Shown here piece by piece: positions 36,205 through 45,616 of a stretch of DNA of 64,000 nucleotides; position 1 is the stretch's first letter; every line of letters begins with the position of its first letter. Both the position numbers and the translations under genes were made by a program. Location: NCBI RefSeq assembly GCF_006438965.1, contig NZ_RCZM01000002.1, positions 310,001-374,000 of the forward strand. Direction: 5' to 3'. The notes under the pieces are model-generated. The model made no database searches. It was not told where the DNA came from and was given only the letters and a program-made list of their open reading frames with translations. This DNA is from Pedococcus bigeumensis (GTDB taxonomy: Bacteria > Actinomycetota > Actinomycetes > Actinomycetales > Dermatophilaceae).

Positions 36205-37188
36205 TCACATTCCAGCTGCGGAGTACAGCTGGCCGACCTCGGCCTTGTTGAGCTTGCGCATCTTGCCCGGCTTGGTGTCGCCGAGGTAGATCGGTCCGAC
36301 CTGCACCCGCACGAGGCTGAGCACGGGGTGACCGACCGCGTCGAGCAGCCGACGCACGATGTGCTTGCGACCTTCGTGCAGGATCACCTCGACCAGGGCC
36401 TTGCCCGGCTGGGAGTCGACCACCTTGAACGAGTCGACCGACGCCGGTCCGTCCTCGAGCTGGACGCCCTCGCGGAGCTGCTTGCCGATGTCGCGCGGCA
36501 CCGGGCCGCGGATCTGGGCGAGGTAGGTCTTGAGCACGCCGTACTGCGGATGCTGCAGGCGGTGGGCGAGCTCGCCGTCGTTGGTGAGGATCAGCAGGCC
36601 CTCGGTGTCGGCGTCGAGCCGCCCGACGTGGAACAGCCGCTCGTTGCGGTCACCGACGTAGTCGCCGATGCTGATCCGCCCGAGCTCGTCGTTCATCGTG
36701 GTGACGACGCCCAGCGGCTTGTTGAAGGCGAAGTAGACGCGGCTCTCGTCGAGCTGCACCTTGACCCCGTCCACGTGGACCGTCTGGTCAGGACGGATGC
36801 GGACCCCGAGCTCGTTGACGATGACTCCGTCCACCTCGACCCGGCCGGCCGTGATGAGGTTCTCGCAGACCCGTCGCGACCCGACGCCGGCGGCGGCGAG
36901 GAGCTTCTGCAGCCGGATCCCGTCGGGGTCGTGCATGTCGATGTCGGGAGTGGCGCGTTCCTGGGGAACCCGGGTCGGCTGGCTCTTCTTGGTCGTGCCG
37001 GAGCTGCCGCGCTGCGGTCGCTCGGGACGGCCGCCCTCGGAGGCGTTCGGGCCCCCTCCTCGGGGGGCGCCGGTCCGACCGCCGCCCTGCCCGCCACGGG
37101 AGCCGCCCTGACCACCGGAGCGCGGGCGACCACCTCCGGGTCGGTCTGAGCCGGATCCTGCTGGGCCTCTGCTGCGTGGGGGTGTCAT
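36205..37188 (-). CDS. 23S rRNA pseudouridine synthase (RluB/RsuA family)
   Basis: A 327-residue enzyme. A Gly/Arg/Pro-rich disordered N terminus of about 75 residues is followed by an S4 domain (IRLQKLLAAAGVGSRR near 90) and the RsuA/RluB catalytic core with GRLDADTEGLL, whose first Asp is the nucleophile. GRKHIVRRL is also conserved. It probably modifies the 23S rRNA. Its start overlaps scpB by 4 bp. Confidence 0.93.
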   Translation of the reverse strand: MTPPRSRGPAGSGSDRPGGGRPRSGGQGGSRGGQGGGRTGAPRGGGPNASEGGRPERPQRGSSGTTKKSQPTRVPQERATPDIDMHDPDGIRLQKLLAAAGVGSRRVCENLITAGRVEVDGVIVNELGVRIRPDQTVHVDGVKVQLDESRVYFAFNKPLGVVTTMNDELGRISIGDYVGDRNERLFHVGRLDADTEGLLILTNDGELAHRLQHPQYGVLKTYLAQIRGPVPRDIGKQLREGVQLEDGPASVDSFKVVDSQPGKALVEVILHEGRKHIVRRLLDAVGHPVLSLVRVQVGPIYLGDTKPGKMRKLNKAEVGQLYSAAGM

Positions 37189-37868
37189 CCGCGTCCTTGT
37201 TCTGCGATCTCGTCGAGCACGTCGACTTCGGGGAGGTAGGGCGCCAGGGCAGGCAGCTCGTCGATGCTGCCGAGGCCGAGGCGTTGGAGGAAGTAGTCGG
37301 TCGTGCCGTAGAGGAAGGCGCCGCCGTCGCCGTCGGCGCCGAGCTCCTCGATGAGCCCACGGTTCAGCAGGGTGCGGACCACGCCGTCGACGTTGACGCC
37401 GCGGACCGCGCTCACCCGCGACCGCGAGATGGGCTGGCGGTAGGCGATGACCGCCAACGTCTCCAATGATGCCTGCGTCAGCTTGGCCTGCTGCCCGTCG
37501 AGCAGGAACTTCTCGACGACCGGCGCGTAGTCGGACCGACTGTAGATCCGCCAGCCGCCCGCCACGGACCGCAGGGTGAAGCCACGCTGCTGCGCGGCAT
37601 ACTCCGCCTCGAGCTCGGTGAGGTGCCCACGGACGTCGTCCACGGGCAGCTCGAGCGCCGAGGCCAGCGAGATCTCGGTGATCGGCTCGTCGACGACCAT
37701 CAGCACGGCCTCGATGGCGCTTCGGGCGCCCCCGGGGAAGTCGTTGACGTCGAAGGCGAACTGCTCGTCGGCCGCACCGTCTGCAGGGGCCTCGATGCCG
37801 TCGTCACGCTCGAGCTCGGACTCGTTGCTGTTGGGCTCGCGGTCGGGCACGACCTCCAGCTCACTCAT
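37185..37868 (-). CDS. scpB: Segregation and condensation protein B
   Basis: About 227 residues. Two winged-helix domains: ARSAIEAVLMVVDEPITEISLA (about 50-70) and TQASLETLAVIAYRQPISRSRV (about 140-160), then GRADAPGR-type ends GTTDYFLQRLGL. With ScpA it forms the non-SMC part of condensin. ATG 37868 lies within an ATGAGTGA overlap with the scpA stop; a frame at 37883 is longer but less likely. N-terminal 45 residues are acidic. Confidence 0.93.
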   Translation of the reverse strand: MSELEVVPDREPNSNESELERDDGIEAPADGAADEQFAFDVNDFPGGARSAIEAVLMVVDEPITEISLASALELPVDDVRGHLTELEAEYAAQQRGFTLRSVAGGWRIYSRSDYAPVVEKFLLDGQQAKLTQASLETLAVIAYRQPISRSRVSAVRGVNVDGVVRTLLNRGLIEELGADGDGGAFLYGTTDYFLQRLGLGSIDELPALAPYLPEVDVLDEIAEQGRG

Positions 37869-38901
37869 CGTCGGCCTTCCCATCGGTTGCGTCCTCGTCA
37901 GTCATGTCGGTGTCGTGGTCGAACTCGTCGAACTCGTCACTGACCTCGATCTCGCCCTCGTCGTCGCCGGTCCAGCGGACGGTCAGCTCACCCAGTGCCT
38001 CGGCCTGCTCGAAGGCGATCGCCGCCTCGCGGAACAGCTCGAGCAGGGCGAGGAACCGGGCCACGATGACCAGCGTCGAGTCGGCGTCGGCGACCAGCGC
38101 CCGGAACGAGCAGACCCGTTCGGCGCGCAGCCTGGCCCCGAGGATGCCGGCCTGCTCGCGCACGCTGACCTGGGGGGCGTGCAGGTGGTCCATGCCGACG
38201 CTCGGCGCGATCTTGGGCACCATCGCGCGGGCGGCGATCATGGCCAGCTGCTCGGGCGTGATGCCCATGATCAGCTCGGGCAGGAGCCTGGCGAACTGGG
38301 GCTCGAGCCCGGCCTGCCGCGGCGTCATCCGGCCGGCTGTGGCCATCCGCTCCCCGAACGTGAAGGCGATGTCCTTGAACGCGCGGTACTGCAGCAACCG
38401 AGCAAAGAGCAGGTCGCGCGCCTCGATGAGGGCGAGGTCCTCCTCGTCCTGCGGGCCGGTCTGCGGGAGCAGCCGGGCGGACTTGATGTCGAGCAGGGTC
38501 GCGGCGATCAGCAGGAACTCGGAGGCCTGGCCCAGGTCCCACTCCGTGTCGGAGGACTGGGCCGCCTTGATGTGGGCGATGAACTCGTCGGTGACCTTGG
38601 CGAGGGCGATCTCGGTGATGTCGAGCTTGTGCTTGCTGATCAGGCCGAGGAGCAGGTCGAAAGGCCCGGAGAAGTTGTCCAGGTGCACCTCGAACGGCGT
38701 CGAACCCCCGCGGCGCGTGATCACCCCACCGGGCGTCAGGGCCGACTGGTCCGACTCACGCGTCACTGGCGCGTCGGCCGGCACCGAGACATCGGCGGGC
38801 CTCGAGACGTCGGCCCGGTCGAGGGCGTCGTCGGGTTGCACCGCGCCTCCCGGGGCAGTGGCGATGACCTCCTGACTCACCTGGTCAGGCCGCCCCACCA
38901 C
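37861..38901 (-). CDS. scpA: Segregation and condensation protein A
   Basis: About 346 residues. FEVHLDNFSGPFDLLLGLISKHKLDI near 70 is the kleisin N-terminal signature, which binds the SMC neck, and SEFLLIAATLLDIKSARLLP follows. The C-terminal winged helix contacts the SMC head. Acidic tails at both ends. GTG 38901 overlaps parA by 17 bp; GTG 38880 would leave a 4-nt gap and is also plausible. Confidence 0.94.
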   Translation of the reverse strand: MVGRPDQVSQEVIATAPGGAVQPDDALDRADVSRPADVSVPADAPVTRESDQSALTPGGVITRRGGSTPFEVHLDNFSGPFDLLLGLISKHKLDITEIALAKVTDEFIAHIKAAQSSDTEWDLGQASEFLLIAATLLDIKSARLLPQTGPQDEEDLALIEARDLLFARLLQYRAFKDIAFTFGERMATAGRMTPRQAGLEPQFARLLPELIMGITPEQLAMIAARAMVPKIAPSVGMDHLHAPQVSVREQAGILGARLRAERVCSFRALVADADSTLVIVARFLALLELFREAAIAFEQAEALGELTVRWTGDDEGEIEVSDEFDEFDHDTDMTDEDATDGKADDE

Positions 38902-39910
38902 GGGCGATCAGCTCTCGGGCGAGTTGCCGGTATGCCGCCGCGGAGGCGTGCGTCGACGCGTAGGTCGTGATCGGCTCGGCAGCCAGGGTCGCGTCGGGGA
39001 ACTTCACCGTGCGGCTGATCACCGTGTGGAAGACCTGGTCGCCGAAGTGGTCGACGACGCTGCGCACGACCTCCTTGCTGTGCAGGGTGCGCGAGTCGTA
39101 CATCGTCGCGAGGATGCCGTCGACCTGCAGGCGCGGGTTGAGCCGGTCGGTGATCTTGTCGATCGTCTCGACGAGCAGGGCGACACCACGCATGGCGAAG
39201 AACTCGCACTCGAGCGGGATCACCACGCCGTGCGCCGCAGTCAGGGCGTTGACGGTGAGCAGCCCGAGCGAGGGCTGGCAGTCGATCATGATGACGTCGT
39301 AGTCGTCCATCACCGGTCGCAGCACACGCGCGAGGATCTGTTCGCGGGCGACCTCACCGACCAGCTGGACCTCAGCGGCGGACAGGTCGATGTTGGCCGG
39401 GATGACGTCGAGGTTCTCGGTCGCCGTGGGCTGGATGACGTCGCGGACGTCGTGACCGCGCTCGACCAGCAGGTTGTAGATGGTCACGTCGAGCTCGTTG
39501 GCGCGGACGCCGAGGCCCACGGAGAGCGCACCCTGTGGGTCGAAGTCGACGAGCAGCACGCGACGGCCGACCTCGGCCAGGGCGGCACCGAGGTTGATGG
39601 TCGTCGTCGTCTTGCCGACGCCACCCTTCTGGTTGCACATGGCGATGATCCGGGCCGGGCCGTGGGCGGCCAGCGGCGGCGGGTCGGGGAAGACCGGCAT
39701 CGGGCGTCCCGTCGGACCGAGCTGCCCAGCACCGGCGGACTCGGTGCCGGGAAGGTGGGCGTGGTCACGACCATCGCCGTTGGGGGCCGACTCGGAGGTG
39801 GCGCCCAACTGGGTGGGCGGCGACTGCTCCTGGGTGGTCACCTCAGATTCCACAGGCGTTTCACTCCCGGTGAGTTTGCGTTCGTCGGTCAGCCTCGCGC
39901 TGATCGGCAC
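38885..39910 (-). CDS. ParA/Soj family ATPase (second-locus type)
   Basis: About 341 residues. A disordered Pro/Ser/Glu-rich N terminus of 80-90 residues precedes the ParA domain with deviant Walker A MCNQKGGVGKTTTTINLG, VDFDPQGALS and IDCQPSLG. The position before scpA-scpB matches the actinobacterial Soj-like gene (Rv1708 type), not the parAB locus near the origin. GTG 39910 was chosen because longer frames run into xerD. No parB or parS was seen. Confidence 0.88.
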   Translation of the reverse strand: MPISARLTDERKLTGSETPVESEVTTQEQSPPTQLGATSESAPNGDGRDHAHLPGTESAGAGQLGPTGRPMPVFPDPPPLAAHGPARIIAMCNQKGGVGKTTTTINLGAALAEVGRRVLLVDFDPQGALSVGLGVRANELDVTIYNLLVERGHDVRDVIQPTATENLDVIPANIDLSAAEVQLVGEVAREQILARVLRPVMDDYDVIMIDCQPSLGLLTVNALTAAHGVVIPLECEFFAMRGVALLVETIDKITDRLNPRLQVDGILATMYDSRTLHSKEVVRSVVDHFGDQVFHTVISRTVKFPDATLAAEPITTYASTHASAAAYRQLARELIARGGAA

Positions 39911-39917
39911 GACCCTA

Positions 39918-40847
39918 TCAGCGGGCACGGGGGTGACTCTGTGCGTACACCTCACGCAGTCGCTGCACCGTGACCAGGGTGTAGATCTGCGTCGTGGTCA
40001 CCGAGGCGTGTCCCAGCAGCTCCTGGACAACCCGGACATCGGCGCCACCGTCGAGCAGGTGGGTGGCGAACGAGTGCCGCAGGGTGTGCGGGGACAGGTG
40101 CCCGCCCAGGTCAGCCCGCTCGGCCGCGGCCCGCATGACCGACCAGGCCGACTGTCGCGACAGCCGACTCCCCCGCTGGTTGAGGAACACCGCGGGCGTC
40201 CCCTTGCCCTTCACCGCAAAGGTGGGGCGTCCCCGGACGAGGTACGCGCCGATGGCCTGCGCGGCATACGAGCCGAGGGGGACGATGCGCTCCTTGCTGC
40301 CCTTGCCGAACAGCCGGACCACCCCCTCCTCGGTGTCGATGTCGTCGACGTCGAGGCCCACCGCCTCGGAGATGCGCGCGCCGGTGCCGTAGAGCACCTC
40401 GAGCAGGGCCCGGTCGCGCAGCGCCGCAGGCGTGTCTCCCAGGCTGGCAGCCTCCAGCAGGCGTTCGACGTCCTCGATGCTGATCGCCTTGGGCAGGCGC
40501 GCGGGTGGCTGGGGCGGGCTGACTGCCGAGGCCGGGTCGGTCGGCAGGTCGCCCTCGAGGACCAGGAACCGGTGGAAGCCGCGGACCGCTACGAGCGTCC
40601 GCGCCGCCGACGAAGCGGCCAGCGGCGGGTGGTCGGTGGTCCCTTCGCGCAGCGTGGCGAGGAAGTCGCTCACGTGCGCCTCGGTGATCGATGCGGGGTC
40701 GTTGACCCCTTTCGCAGCAAGGTATGCCGCATAGCGGGCCAGGTCGCGCCGGTAGGACTTGAGCGTGTTGGCGGCGACGCCGCGCTCCACGTCGAGGTGG
40801 TTCAGCCAGCCGCGGGCCGCGCGCTCGACCGCGCTCGAGGGTGGCAC
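39918..40847 (-). CDS. xerD: Site-specific tyrosine recombinase XerD
   Basis: About 309 residues. N-terminal SAM-like domain ([22 protein letters not shown]). Catalytic residues: Arg in [25 protein letters not shown], then [13 protein letters not shown] with His and the nucleophile Tyr. It resolves chromosome dimers at dif with XerC. GTG 40847 follows a TAGACT -10 (40855-40860) by 7 nt, suggesting a leaderless mRNA; the frame also opens at 40868, overlapping the divergent gene. Confidence 0.94.
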   Translation of the reverse strand: MPPSSAVERAARGWLNHLDVERGVAANTLKSYRRDLARYAAYLAAKGVNDPASITEAHVSDFLATLREGTTDHPPLAASSAARTLVAVRGFHRFLVLEGDLPTDPASAVSPPQPPARLPKAISIEDVERLLEAASLGDTPAALRDRALLEVLYGTGARISEAVGLDVDDIDTEEGVVRLFGKGSKERIVPLGSYAAQAIGAYLVRGRPTFAVKGKGTPAVFLNQRGSRLSRQSAWSVMRAAAERADLGGHLSPHTLRHSFATHLLDGGADVRVVQELLGHASVTTTQIYTLVTVQRLREVYAQSHPRAR

Positions 40848-40866
40848 GGATGGGAGTCTAGGCGGC

Positions 40867-41490
40867 ATGAAGCTCTATGCAGACCTGCCGGGCCGCCGCA
40901 CCGTCCAGATCCTCGCCGACGTGGGAATCCTCGTCTGGGTCTCCCTGTGGGCCTGGGTGGGACGACTGGTCCACGACACGACGATGGAGCTCGCCGCCCC
41001 GGGTCGCCAGCTCCAGACGGCGGGTTCGGGGTTCCGTGACCAGATGACCAGTGCCGGCGACTCGGTGCGTGACGTCCCGCTGGTCGGCGACAAGATCGCT
41101 GCGCCGTTCCGGCAGGTCAGCGGGGCGGGGACGACGATCGAGCAGGCCGGCACCGACCTCGTCGACGCGGTGACGAAGCTGGCCAACATCTTGGGCTGGG
41201 TCACCGCCCTCGTCCCGATCATCATCGTCGGGCTGGTCTGGCTGGTGCTGCGCGGACGGTTCGTGCGCCGCGCCAGTGCCGCACAACGGTTCATCGACAA
41301 CGCGGCCGATCTCGACCTGTTCGCCCTGCGGGCGATGGCAGGGCAGCCGATGCGCAAGCTCGCCGCCATCTCCTCGGACCCCACTGGCGCCTGGCGGCGT
41401 GGCGACGAGGCGACGATCCGGTCGCTGGCGCTGCTCGAGCTGAAGGACACCGGGCTGCGTCCGCCGGTGTCAGCGAAGAGCGCGGCCTGA
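40867..41490 (+). CDS. Conserved membrane protein, two membrane segments
   Basis: A 207-residue protein with a membrane segment at about 17-37 ([18 protein letters not shown]), an amphipathic central region resembling a coiled coil, and a second membrane segment ([20 protein letters not shown]) near 120. A basic cytoplasmic tail follows. No enzyme motif. Its start lies 19 bp from the xerD start. The 3' end overlaps malQ by 21 bp, convergent. Confidence 0.75.
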   Translation: MKLYADLPGRRTVQILADVGILVWVSLWAWVGRLVHDTTMELAAPGRQLQTAGSGFRDQMTSAGDSVRDVPLVGDKIAAPFRQVSGAGTTIEQAGTDLVDAVTKLANILGWVTALVPIIIVGLVWLVLRGRFVRRASAAQRFIDNAADLDLFALRAMAGQPMRKLAAISSDPTGAWRRGDEATIRSLALLELKDTGLRPPVSAKSAA

Positions 41491-42717
41491 GGCCTCGGTC
41501 AGGGCGCGCAGCCGCGCGGCGTGGTCGGCCGTCAGCGCGCCCGGCTCCATCTGCCACGACCAGCCACCCTCGACGCCCGGTGCATTCATGCGGGCCTGCG
41601 ACCCGAGGGCGAGCACGTCCTGGGCCTGCATCATCGACAGCCCGCACGGTCCTCGCAGGGCCAGCTCGATGAAGCCCCACGACGGTTCTGCATCGACGTC
41701 GGTGCCGACCCCGGTCTGCCGACAGGCCTCCCGGGCCAGCTGCCTGCGGTGGTCGGGCAGGTCCCACCACCAGCCGCAGACCGTGTCGTTGTCGTGGGTG
41801 CCGGTGTAGACGACCTGGTTGGCTTCGTGGTTCTCCGGGTCGTGGGCGTTGTACTCGTAGGCCGGCTCGAAGGCGAACTGCAGGACCGCCATGCCGGGGA
41901 ACCCGAGTGCCTTGCGCAGGTCGATGACGGGCTGGTCGATGTCACCGAGGTCCTCCGCGAGGACGGGCAGCGGGCCGAGGGCGGCCAGGGCGGCGTCGAA
42001 GACCTCCCGGCCCGGACCCTGCTCCCACTTGCCGTTGAGGGCGGTCTGGTCACCGGCCGGGATGGCCCAGTAGGCCGCGAACCCGCGGAAGTGGTCGACC
42101 CGGACGAGGTCGAACAGCGCGAACGTCCGCCGCAGCCGCTCGATCCACCAGGTGTAGCCGTCGTCGCGCAGCACGTCCCAGCGGTAGAGCGGGTTGCCCC
42201 AGAGCTGGCCGGTGGCGGCATACGCGTCGGGCGGGCAGCCAGAGACGCCGTCGGTACGGAAGAACTGCGGCCACGCGCGCTCGTCGGCGGCATCGGGGGC
42301 GACGTAGATGGGGACGTCACCGAGGATCTTGATGCCCCGGTCGTGGGCGTAGGCGCGCAGCGCCGACCACTCACGGTCGAACCGGACCTGGTCGGCGAGG
42401 TCTCCCCCGAACGAGGTCCACGACTCGACCCAGTAGGCCTCTCGTGCGGCAAAGTCGTCGATCTCCTGCTTGGTGACCGGCGCGTCGGGCTCCTCCAGCA
42501 GCGCAGGCGACGCGGCGAAGGCTGACGGTGACTTGTAGGGCGACCGGTGCTTGTCGGGGATCGAGACCGGCAGCACCTGCCACACGGACTGTCCCGCCTC
42601 GACGAGCCAGTCCACGAAGTCGCGCGCCGGCTGCCCGAGCCGCCCGCCGGGCAGCGAGGTGATGTGCAGCTGCACGCCGCTCGCGCGGGTGTCGGTCAGC
42701 GGTCGGGTGGCGTCCAT
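41470..42717 (-). CDS. malQ: 4-alpha-glucanotransferase
   Basis: A 415-residue GH77 enzyme that transfers glucan segments between maltodextrins. GVQLHITSLPG at residue 14 and WQVLPVSIPDKHRSPYKS are N-terminal motifs; catalytic Asp in VRVDHFRGF, Glu in LAEDLGDI, and Asp in YTGTHDND. It is shorter than the usual 490-500 residues; the missing part lies in the helical insert after SPALL. All three carboxylates remain. It lies 6 nt after hisS. Confidence 0.92.
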   Translation of the reverse strand: MDATRPLTDTRASGVQLHITSLPGGRLGQPARDFVDWLVEAGQSVWQVLPVSIPDKHRSPYKSPSAFAASPALLEEPDAPVTKQEIDDFAAREAYWVESWTSFGGDLADQVRFDREWSALRAYAHDRGIKILGDVPIYVAPDAADERAWPQFFRTDGVSGCPPDAYAATGQLWGNPLYRWDVLRDDGYTWWIERLRRTFALFDLVRVDHFRGFAAYWAIPAGDQTALNGKWEQGPGREVFDAALAALGPLPVLAEDLGDIDQPVIDLRKALGFPGMAVLQFAFEPAYEYNAHDPENHEANQVVYTGTHDNDTVCGWWWDLPDHRRQLAREACRQTGVGTDVDAEPSWGFIELALRGPCGLSMMQAQDVLALGSQARMNAPGVEGGWSWQMEPGALTADHAARLRALTEASGRALR

Positions 42718-42723
42718 GGGTGC

Positions 42724-44064
42724 TCAGCTCTCCGCGCGGATGATCTGCGGGCGCAGGTCCTGGGTCGGAGGTTCCCACGCCGTCGGGTCCGCGTCGACCT
42801 GGTCGCCGGAACGGATGTCCTTGACCTGATCGCCCTGCTCGCCCGCCCCCGGGAACCAGACGTACGGGATCCCCCGCCGCTCGGCATACCTGATCTGCTT
42901 GCCGAACTTGGCGGGCTTGGGCGCCACCTCGCACGGTATGCCGCGTGCCCTCAGCTCGGTCGCGACCCGGGTGGAGCCGGCGCGCGTCTCCTCGTCGTTG
43001 ACGGCGACGAGGACGCAGGCGGGAGTCGACCGGCTGGACCGGAGCAGGCCGTTGCCGATGAGCAAGCCGAGCAGGCGCGAGACGCCGATCGAGATGCCCA
43101 CACCGGGGTACGTGGTCTTGCCGTCGGAGGCGAGCGAGTCGTAGCGCCCCCCCGAGCAGAACGAGCCCCAGGACTCGAACCCGACGAGCTGGGTCTCGTA
43201 GACGGTGCCTGTGTAGTAGTCGAGTCCGCGCGCGATCTTGAGGTCGGCGACGAGCGCGCCGGGCGCGTTGTCGATCCCGGCCTGGATGACGGCGGCCAAC
43301 GCGTCGAGGCCTTCGTCGAGCGTCGGGTGCTCGACACCGAGCGCCCGCACCTGGTCGACGAAGGACAGGTCCTCAGAGCGGATCGCGGCCAGGGCGAGGC
43401 ACTGGTCGGCCTGCTCGGGGCTGCGGCCCGCCTCGACGAGGAGGTCCTTGACCTTGGCCGGGCCGATCTTGTCGAGCTTGTCGACGATCCGCAGGGTCCC
43501 GGCGACGTCCTCGATGCCGATGCCGAGGTAGAACCCCTCGGGGATCTTGCGGTTGTTGACCTGGATGACCATCTGGCCGACCGGCAGCTTGCGGAACACC
43601 TCGGCGATGACCAGGGGCATCTCGGCCTCGAAGTGCGGCGCGAGCTCGCCGACGTCGACCACGTCGATGTCGGCCTGGGTGAACTCGCGGTAGCGACCTT
43701 CCTGCGGCCGCTCGCCGCGCCAGACCTTCTGGATCTGGTGGCGGCGGAACGGGAAGGCGAGGTGGCCGGCGTTCTCCAGGACGTAGCGAGCGAACGGCAC
43801 GGTGAGGTCGAAGTGCAGTCCGAGCTCGGCGTCGGAGTCGCTGCGCCCCTCGGACCGGTCAGCCAGCCTGGTGACGCCGTAGATCTCCTTGTCGGCATCC
43901 CCGCCCTTGCCGACCAGCCGGTCCACGGGTTCGACCGCGCGGGTCTCGATCGACGGGAACCCGTGCAGCTCGAAGGTCTGGCGGATGACGTCGAGGAAGT
44001 GCTGCTCGATGATCCGCTGGGCCGGGAGGTACTCGGGGAAACCGCTGATCGGGGTGATCTTCAC
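42724..44064 (-). CDS. hisS: Histidyl-tRNA synthetase
   Basis: A 446-residue class II synthetase. Motif 2 and the histidine-A region are seen in LRYRRHQIQKVWRGERPQEGRYREF-like sequence (here FRRHQIQKVWRGERPQEGR). ARGLDYYTGTVYE is HisA-2, and SGGRYDSL is the glycine-rich loop. The C-terminal anticodon domain follows. Length is close to typical. ATGA overlap with the MBL gene upstream. Confidence 0.95.
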   Translation of the reverse strand: MKITPISGFPEYLPAQRIIEQHFLDVIRQTFELHGFPSIETRAVEPVDRLVGKGGDADKEIYGVTRLADRSEGRSDSDAELGLHFDLTVPFARYVLENAGHLAFPFRRHQIQKVWRGERPQEGRYREFTQADIDVVDVGELAPHFEAEMPLVIAEVFRKLPVGQMVIQVNNRKIPEGFYLGIGIEDVAGTLRIVDKLDKIGPAKVKDLLVEAGRSPEQADQCLALAAIRSEDLSFVDQVRALGVEHPTLDEGLDALAAVIQAGIDNAPGALVADLKIARGLDYYTGTVYETQLVGFESWGSFCSGGRYDSLASDGKTTYPGVGISIGVSRLLGLLIGNGLLRSSRSTPACVLVAVNDEETRAGSTRVATELRARGIPCEVAPKPAKFGKQIRYAERRGIPYVWFPGAGEQGDQVKDIRSGDQVDADPTAWEPPTQDLRPQIIRAES

Positions 44065-44780
44065 GGGGCCAATCCTTGCAAATGGGGGTTGGTCGCCCGT
44101 TCCCGGTCCATCGTGGTGGCCTCGTAGTGCCCCGGGAGCACGAGGGTGGTGTCCGGGAGGGGCAGGACGACGTCGCGCAGCGAGCGGGTCATCGCCGCCG
44201 AGCTGCCGCCGGGCAGGTCCGTGCGGCCGATCGACCCGGCGAACAGCACGTCGCCACTGAGCAGGGTGCGGTCGACGTCGACCTGGTCGGCAATCCCGTC
44301 CGGCACCGCGTCCACCGCGAACATGACCGAGCCCTCCGTGTGACCCGGCGCGTGCAGCACCTCGAAGCTGAGCCCGGCCAGCTCGAGGGTGGTCCGGTCA
44401 CCGATCTCGACGACGGTGCTGGGTTCGGTCCAGGTCGCCTTGGTGCCGAACTGCTGCTCGAGCATGCCGAGCAGGGCGGGGTTGACGTTGCCGAGCAGGT
44501 CCATCAACCGATAGCGGTCGTCCGCATGGATGTATGCCGCGGTGTCGGCGCCGCAGACCGGCGTCACCGAGTAGACGTGGTCGACATGTCCGTGGGTGAG
44601 CAGTACCGCGGCAGGGCGCAGCCGGTGCTCGGCGAGCACGGCACGCAGCGTCTCCACCACGCCCACACCGGGGTCGACCACCACGCACTCTTCGCCCGCA
44701 GCAGGGGCAAGGACGTAACAGTTGGTGTCGAAGGCAAGGGCCGGAAATGCGACGGTGAGCACGGGCGGCAGCCTAGCCAC
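44061..44780 (-). CDS. MBL-fold metallo-hydrolase (glyoxalase II-like)
   Basis: A 239-residue metallo-beta-lactamase-fold hydrolase. The metal motif THGHVDHV (H-x-H-x-D-H) is near residue 61; HAPGHTEGSV and SGDVLFAGSIGRTD supply the rest. These fit the YcbL/GloB-like group. It often sits next to hisS in actinobacteria. Start GTG 44780, 26 bp from the divergent cyclophilin gene. Confidence 0.9.
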   Translation of the reverse strand: MARLPPVLTVAFPALAFDTNCYVLAPAAGEECVVVDPGVGVVETLRAVLAEHRLRPAAVLLTHGHVDHVYSVTPVCGADTAAYIHADDRYRLMDLLGNVNPALLGMLEQQFGTKATWTEPSTVVEIGDRTTLELAGLSFEVLHAPGHTEGSVMFAVDAVPDGIADQVDVDRTLLSGDVLFAGSIGRTDLPGGSSAAMTRSLRDVVLPLPDTTLVLPGHYEATTMDRERATNPHLQGLAP

Positions 44781-44793
44781 AGCGGGTCCTGCC

Positions 44794-44799
44794 TAGACT
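44794..44799 (+). promoter_or_regulatory. -10 element of the cyclophilin gene
   Basis: TAGACT ends 7 nt before GTG 44807, and the interval has no ribosome binding site. The transcript would start on or beside the start codon. The whole divergent spacer is only 26 bp, forcing overlap of the two promoters with coding DNA. Confidence 0.5.
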
Positions 44800-44806
44800 G
44801 GCGCGC

Positions 44807-45613
44807 GTGACGAGGGAACAAGAACGCGCTGCTGCGCGCCGCCGCGCTGTCAAGGTCGATGCCAAGCGCGCCCAGAAGGAACGTGAGGCACAACGCAACC
44901 GCCAGGTGGCGGTGGTGGTGATCGCGGTGCTCGCCGTGGTCGCCGGCTTCGTCTTCCTGACCGCCAAGTTGAACAACGACACGACACCCGCAGCCGCACC
45001 AAAGGCGACCACGCCCTCCGCCACTACCCCCGCGGTCGCAGGGTGCAGCGCGCCCCCGGCTCCCCCGTCCGCGGCAGCGAAGGTCGCGAAGCCCGACAAG
45101 GCCACCGCGGCCGGCAAGACCTTCACCGCCGTCGTGACGACCAACTGTGGCGACATCACGCTGCAGCTCGACGGCGCCAAGGCCCCTCAGACCGTTGCGT
45201 CGTTCGTCGGGCTGGCCAAGGCCAACTACTTCGCCGACTCCCCCTGCCACCGCATCACCACGGAGGGCATCTTCGTGCTCCAGTGCGGCGACCCGCTCGG
45301 TGGCACCGGCACCGGCCCCGGGTACACCTACGGGATCGAGAACGCCCCCAAGGACGGCACCTACCCCAAGGGCACCTTGGCGATGGCTCGCACCACCGAC
45401 CCGAACAGCAACGCGGACCAGTTCTTCGTGGTCTACAAGGACAGCAAGCTCCCGACCGACGGTGGCGGCTACTCCATCTTCGGCACGGTGACCGGTGGAA
45501 TGGATATTGTCGAGAAGATTGCCGCAGCAGGTGTGAGCGGTGGCGCCACCGATGGCGCCCCGGCTGCACCCATCAGCATCCTCAAGGTTGCTGTGACCGA
45601 GAAGAAGGCCTGA
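44807..45613 (+). CDS. Membrane-anchored peptidyl-prolyl isomerase (cyclophilin type)
   Basis: A 268-residue protein. A basic cytoplasmic stretch, a membrane segment (VAVVVIAVLAVVAGFVFLT, ~35-53), a Thr/Pro/Ala linker, then the cyclophilin domain: CHRITTEGIFVLQCGDP, GTLAMARTTDPNSNADQFFV, and FGTVTGGMDIV. It assists folding of exported proteins. Two extra Cys near TNCGD and PCHR may form a disulphide. DUF349 gene follows after 3 nt. Confidence 0.92.
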   Translation: MTREQERAAARRRAVKVDAKRAQKEREAQRNRQVAVVVIAVLAVVAGFVFLTAKLNNDTTPAAAPKATTPSATTPAVAGCSAPPAPPSAAAKVAKPDKATAAGKTFTAVVTTNCGDITLQLDGAKAPQTVASFVGLAKANYFADSPCHRITTEGIFVLQCGDPLGGTGTGPGYTYGIENAPKDGTYPKGTLAMARTTDPNSNADQFFVVYKDSKLPTDGGGYSIFGTVTGGMDIVEKIAAAGVSGGATDGAPAAPISILKVAVTEKKA

Positions 45614-45616
45614 CCC

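Noticed and set aside
38885-39910. The ParA gene as the chromosomal parAB/origin locus
   Set aside because: It is next to xerD and scpAB with no parB, gidB or dnaA nearby, so it is the second, Soj-like ParA locus.
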